DNA of 64,000 nucleotides from Haloarcula pellucida. GTDB lineage: Archaea; Halobacteriota; Halobacteria; Halobacteriales; Haloarculaceae. The position numbers were made by a program, and so were the translations under genes. Below the pieces are notes generated by a model. It was not told where the DNA came from, made no database searches, and saw nothing but the letters and a program-made list of their open reading frames with translations. The stretch lies in contig NZ_BMOU01000004.1 in assembly GCF_014647235.1 (NCBI RefSeq), positions 396,541 to 460,540 on the forward strand, given 5' to 3'. Below, in pieces: positions 60,658 through 64,000 of this stretch; the stretch's first letter is position 1, and each line of letters begins with the position of its first letter.

Positions 60658-62217
60658 TCAGTCCCCACGTTCGGGTTCGAACACCGCCTCGAACAGTTTC
60701 GACTCCGCCGCCCGGAGGTGGTCGTGAAAGGTCGGAGAGGTGATGTCCAGCGACGCTGCGAGTTCCTCGCCGGTGCGCGCTCTCGGCGTCTCGAAGTAGC
60801 CGCCGTAGTACGCCGTTCGCGCCACGGTCGCCTGTCGATCGGTGAGCGAGTCGAGGACCCGGTCCTCGACGGCCTCGACGTGGTCCGGGTCGATGTCGAC
60901 GGTCCGGCGGCCGACCAGTTCCGTCTTCGCTGGCGGCGTCCCGAGCAACTGTGCGGCGTCGGCGGTGTCGGCCGACCGGGGGTACCAGACCTCGACCGTC
61001 GCCGTCCCGTCGCTGACGCGCACGTCGGCGAGTCGGCCCGTCCCCTCGGCGACACTCGTAAAGAAGGGGTTGTCGTCGTACAACACCTGCAGTCCGGGCG
61101 CGCCATCGCCGTCTGTGAGCGGGACCACTTCCGCGACGCTTTCGTGTGCCTCGGCGGCGTCCGCGACGGCCTCTGGGTCGCCCTCGGTGACGGTGAAGAC
61201 GGCGAACGGCGCGTCCTCGGTCGCGTTGGCCGACGACAGTTCGAGCGCCGCGTCGGTGGCCGCCGTCGCGGACGTACAGAACTGCTCGGCGCCGGTGAGT
61301 TCGACAGTGAATTCGACGAGCGTGTCCGCGAGGAGCGCTTCTCGCGAGCGGAGGGCGTGGATGGCGTCGCCGAGGCGACGCCCGAGGCCGTCTAGCGCGT
61401 CACGCTCGAACGTGCCGAACGCGGCCGCGCTGTCGACACCGACGGTGAGGACGCCGTAGGGCGCGCCGTCGTACCGGACCGGAACGGCGATTCTGGCGGT
61501 GCGGTCAGTGTCCGGCGACGCGTCCACGGTGGGGGCGTCGTCGCGCCGGGCCGCCTGCTGGATGGTGCAGTCGCCGTCGGTAACGGCGCCCCGTCCCTCG
61601 AAATCGACGCCGCTTGCGACGCGCGGTTCGACGGCGTCGTCAGCGGCCGTCGCGTCGCCGATCCAGGCGTAGCTGAACCGGTCGATTTCGGTCAGTCGCT
61701 CACAGACGGCCCGTTCCATCTCCTCGCGAGAGGACGCCCCGACCAGCGCCGTGTCGACGTTCCACAGTTCGGCGGTGACGTCGGTGACCCGTTCGATAGT
61801 CCGCTCGCGTCTGCGCTGTCTGACTGCGTACACGCCGACGAGCAAGCCGGCGACACAGCCCCAAAGTGCGGTGTAGGAGACGATGAACGCGGGTTTGACG
61901 TTGCCCTGCCAGAGCTGGAACCCGAGCGTCCACAGCACCATCAGGGCGACGCCACCGGTCCCGACCAGCGCCCAGCGGGCGACCGTGAGGCGGTCTTCGA
62001 GCGGCCCGTCGTCGGTGTAGACGCGGACGCCAGCGCCCACGACGAGGAGGGAGAGCGAGAAGGGAACCGCGTTTTCAAGCAGGGTGAGGACGACGGGGTC
62101 GCCCTGTACGAGGGCGTCTTCGGCGACGTCGTAGGACGCGACGGCCGCCATCACGAGACCGAGCGATACGAGCGTCACGGTACCAGCGAGGGCGCGGCGG
62201 TCCGAGTCCGTCTCCAT
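60658..62217 (-). CDS. Bat-type sensor regulator: transmembrane region, GAF-like domain, HTH_10
   Basis: A 519-aa protein. About four N-terminal transmembrane helices (residues about 12-130) lead to a GAF-like domain (about 150-290), a bat-associated domain, and a C-terminal HTH_10 winged helix (L-T-D-R-Q-A-T-V-A-R-T-A-Y-Y-G-G-Y-F near 460). Bat-family proteins are transcriptional regulators specific to haloarchaea; the membrane helices suggest it senses an envelope or lipid signal. Its neighbour is the HalOD1 protein. Confidence 0.9.
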   Translation of the reverse strand: METDSDRRALAGTVTLVSLGLVMAAVASYDVAEDALVQGDPVVLTLLENAVPFSLSLLVVGAGVRVYTDDGPLEDRLTVARWALVGTGGVALMVLWTLGFQLWQGNVKPAFIVSYTALWGCVAGLLVGVYAVRQRRRERTIERVTDVTAELWNVDTALVGASSREEMERAVCERLTEIDRFSYAWIGDATAADDAVEPRVASGVDFEGRGAVTDGDCTIQQAARRDDAPTVDASPDTDRTARIAVPVRYDGAPYGVLTVGVDSAAAFGTFERDALDGLGRRLGDAIHALRSREALLADTLVEFTVELTGAEQFCTSATAATDAALELSSANATEDAPFAVFTVTEGDPEAVADAAEAHESVAEVVPLTDGDGAPGLQVLYDDNPFFTSVAEGTGRLADVRVSDGTATVEVWYPRSADTADAAQLLGTPPAKTELVGRRTVDIDPDHVEAVEDRVLDSLTDRQATVARTAYYGGYFETPRARTGEELAASLDITSPTFHDHLRAAESKLFEAVFEPERGD

Positions 62218-62335
62218 CTAGACCTGTTCGGTAGACGTGACGGCCTGAAATTCTTGTGGGGCCGAGAACGTGCGTGAACCGGCTCCGTCCCGCACGCGAG
62301 AGAAACTTGGATAGCTTCGGCACCTACGTTCGACC

Positions 62336-62743
62336 ATGCGAGACCGATTCCAAGCGGGCAGTGCGCCGTCGACGCAGGACCACGACGTCGAGTACGAGGC
62401 GGTGTCGGTGCCGGGACTCGTCGTCGGCGCGGACGACACCGGGCCCTCGTTGTGGACCCGCGGCGCCGGGGAATCGAGCGAGGTAGTGCAGCGGGCGTTG
62501 GACGCCGGCTACGAACTCGACTATCACCACCTCGAATACGCACGGCGGCCAGTCCCGGGAGCGCATTCAAGGGGCCCCCGCACCTCGTCACTGACGAAAT
62601 GGCACCGACCCGCCGAGCCGTCCTCGCTGCGTCCCTCGCCGGCCTCGGTGGCTGTCTGGGCAGCGTGGACGAGGTTGCCGTCGAGTGTCCGGCCCCCGTC
62701 GACGCCGAGGAGACCGCTCGACTGGGGTTCGTCGGCGACGTGA
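62336..62743 (+). CDS. Possible small protein, doubtful C-terminus
   Basis: An open frame of 135 codons. Codon use looks native for the first about 70 codons (to about 62545), starting M-R-D-R-F-Q-A-G-S, then deteriorates while overlapping the CapA-like gene. It may be a short real gene that has lost its stop by a frameshift, or a truncated relic. I cannot assign a family. Confidence 0.4.
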   Translation: MRDRFQAGSAPSTQDHDVEYEAVSVPGLVVGADDTGPSLWTRGAGESSEVVQRALDAGYELDYHHLEYARRPVPGAHSRGPRTSSLTKWHRPAEPSSLRPSPASVAVWAAWTRLPSSVRPPSTPRRPLDWGSSAT

Positions 62744-63696
62744 TGTTGGGTCGGAACGTCGACGACCGCTGGCGCGACGACCCGACCGGCGTCTGGGACG
62801 GGATGACGACCCGTCTCGACGCGCTCGACGGCCTGTTCCTGAATCTGGAGTGCTGTCTCTCCGCCCGCGGCGACCCGCGACCCGGCCGGACGTTCCACTT
62901 CCGAGCGCATCCTTCGTGGGCAATTCCGGCCCTGTCGAGTGCCGGCACGGTGTTCGCGAGTCAGGCGAACAACCACGTTCTCGACTTCGGGCCGCGGGCG
63001 CTGACCGACACGCTCGCCCATCTGGACGACGCCGGAGTGCACACGGCCGGGTCAGGGCTGGACAGAGAGTCGGCCTTCGGACCGGCCCACCTCACGGTCG
63101 GCGAGGTCGACGTCGCCGTCGTCGCTGCTACCGACCAGTCACCGAGTTACGCTGCCCGTGCGGACACAGCAGGGACCGCCTACGCCCCGCTGAGACCGAG
63201 CGACCGGCTCACCCGCAACTGGGTCGGCGGCGCGCTGGCACGGGCCCGCGAGCGCGACCCGGACCTGTTGATCGTCTCGCTGCACTGGGGACCCAACTGG
63301 GAGACCGCGCCTTCGGAGACCCAGCAGTCGTTCGCCCGATGGCTCGTCGACCGGGGGGCCGACGTCGTCCACGGCCACAGCGCCCACGTGATACAGGGCG
63401 TCGAGACGTATCGGGGCCGCCCCATCGTCTACGACGCCGGCGACTTCGTCGACGACTACCTCGTCAAGGACGGCCTCCACAACGACCGGAGCTTCCTGTT
63501 CGAACTGGTCGTCCGCGATGGCACGCTCTCGGCGCTGGAACTGGTCCCGGTCGAGATCTCGAACTCGCGGGTGACGCCCGCCGACGACGCGGCCGCGGAG
63601 TGGCTACGCGACCGGATGCGTTCGCTCTCGGCCCCGTTCGGCACCACCGTCGAGCGAGCGGGGACGGGGCTCCGAATTCCGCTCGGCGACTGCTGA
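62599..63696 (+). CDS. CapA/PgsA-like lipoprotein (metallophosphatase superfamily)
   Basis: A 365-aa protein. The signal region M-A-P-T-R-R-A-V-L-A-A-S ends at G-G-C, so export and lipid anchoring are likely. The CapA fold is seen in G-F-V-G-D-V-M-L-G-R near residue 50, N-L-E near 86, A-N-N-H near 126 and G-H-S-A-H near 256, which are the metal-site positions. CapA proteins take part in poly-gamma-glutamate capsule synthesis, but without the other cap genes here the substrate is unknown. The ATG at 62599 is preferred because the longer frame is basic and overlaps another frame. Confidence 0.88.
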   Translation: MAPTRRAVLAASLAGLGGCLGSVDEVAVECPAPVDAEETARLGFVGDVMLGRNVDDRWRDDPTGVWDGMTTRLDALDGLFLNLECCLSARGDPRPGRTFHFRAHPSWAIPALSSAGTVFASQANNHVLDFGPRALTDTLAHLDDAGVHTAGSGLDRESAFGPAHLTVGEVDVAVVAATDQSPSYAARADTAGTAYAPLRPSDRLTRNWVGGALARARERDPDLLIVSLHWGPNWETAPSETQQSFARWLVDRGADVVHGHSAHVIQGVETYRGRPIVYDAGDFVDDYLVKDGLHNDRSFLFELVVRDGTLSALELVPVEISNSRVTPADDAAAEWLRDRMRSLSAPFGTTVERAGTGLRIPLGDC

Positions 63697-63700
63697 GCGC

Positions 63701-64000
63701 TCAGTCGTCGTCCTCGTCGTCGTCCTTCGGCCCAGCGTGGTCGGGCGGCCCGGCGTGGTCCGGCGGGCCACGTTCCTCGTCGTCGTCCTTCGGACCTGCG
63801 TGGTCCGGTGGCCCGGCGTGGTCGGGCGGACCACGTTCCTCGTCGTCCTCTTTGCGCTTCTTGTCCCGTCCCCGGTCGTCGTCATCGTCGTGGTCGTCGT
63901 CATCGTCGTGGTCGTCGTCATCGTCGTGGTCGTCGTCATCGTCGTGGTCGTCGTCATCGTCGTGGTCGTCGTCATCGTCGTGGTCGTCGTCATCGTCGTG
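63701..64000 (-). CDS. C-terminus of an extremely acidic His/Asp repeat protein (partial)
   Basis: The minus frame ends with TGA at 63701 and runs off the window. Reading inward from the edge it encodes seven H-D-D-D-D-D units, then a short basic R-G-R-D-K-K-R-K segment, then two copies of a motif built of R-G-P-P-D-H-A-G-P-P-D-H-A-G-P-K followed by Asp/Glu runs. The His plus Asp repeats could bind divalent metal or calcium. The N-terminus is outside the window, so signal or fold is unknown. Confidence 0.85.
   Translation of the reverse strand, partial: HDDDDDHDDDDDHDDDDDHDDDDDHDDDDDHDDDDDHDDDDDRGRDKKRKEDDEERGPPDHAGPPDHAGPKDDDEERGPPDHAGPPDHAGPKDDDEDDD
63875..64000. repeat. 18-bp tandem repeat, seven complete units reaching the window edge
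   Basis: GTCGTCGTCATCGTCGTG is repeated seven times without change from 63875 to 64000 and encodes H-D-D-D-D-D on the minus strand. The array probably continues past the edge. Perfect units suggest recent expansion or purifying selection on length. Confidence 0.95.

Noticed and set aside
63604..63993. A minus-strand frame giving (MTTTTT)n followed by an Arg/Thr-rich protein
   Set aside because: It is another frame of the Asp-repeat array. The frame encoding H-D-D-D-D-D with K-D-D-D-E-D-D-D and a clean stop is acidic and fits the organism; the Thr-rich one is basic and overlaps the CapA-like gene.

Overview
The window is a chromosomal segment of a halophilic archaeon (class Halobacteria). The evidence is consistent: very high GC with G/C at third codon positions, strongly acidic proteins, many leaderless genes with a TATA-like box about 25-30 nt before the start, and lineage-typical families such as LWR-salt, HalOD1, bat-type HTH_10, DUF7344-like, archaeal DnaG, aIF5A and deoxyhypusine synthase. 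The genus cannot be fixed from sequence alone. I saw no tRNA, rRNA, CRISPR array or intact transposase.

Regions. 0-10.6 kb: DUF1405 membrane protein, valS, a CARF-like/winged-helix regulator, a redoxin, a sodium:solute symporter with its DUF3311 partner, a tRNA-binding-domain protein, a TIM-barrel isomerase and dnaG. 10.6-14.6 kb: GNAT enzyme, DUF92 membrane protein, a convergent pair of cis-prenyltransferase homologues (one complete, one lacking the catalytic motif) and tandem cspA genes. 15.4-18.8 kb: a heme-biosynthesis operon (AhbA-AhbB fusion, precorrin-2 dehydrogenase, hemA, small membrane protein). 18.8-24.3 kb: pterin dehydratase, LWR-salt, HAD hydrolase, a shortened MoeA, GIDE-domain protein, Hsp20, UbiB-type kinase. 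24.5-27.7 kb: P-loop protein, NRAMP transporter and phytanoyl-CoA-dioxygenase-like enzyme in one operon. 27.8-38.5 kb: aIF5A with agmatinase, Nif3, SprT, threonine-synthase-like protein, aldehyde dehydrogenase with a frameshifted follower, deoxyhypusine synthase and YchF.

38.6-47.7 kb: a chemotaxis transducer ending in a composite palindrome, a DsbA-like lipoprotein with a membrane partner, then a lower-GC accessory patch (about 41.8-44.7 kb) with a GIY-YIG-like protein, a DUF6884/YaaA-like protein, a lipoprotein and a DUF7344-like regulator, bordered by a large Eco57I-type methyltransferase. 47.8-53.6 kb: nucleoside hydrolase, asparagine-synthetase-like enzyme, sulfatase-like enzyme, small proteins, a decayed second copy of the GIY-YIG-like gene, and a nucleoside deaminase. 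53.7-64 kb: HTH regulator, a lone E1-alpha subunit, a TIM-barrel protein, a thiamine-type ABC transporter (ThiB, fused permease, ATPase), HalOD1 and bat-type regulators, a CapA-like protein, and the C-terminus of a protein made of HDDDDD repeats running off the window.

Connections: heme synthesis is one operon; the hypusine pathway for aIF5A is split between 27.8-29.0 kb and 35.5 kb; thiamine uptake is a three-gene operon. Most of the rest is housekeeping or sensory. The accessory patch, the degenerate prenyltransferase partner, the composite palindrome and the HDDDDD protein are the least explained parts.
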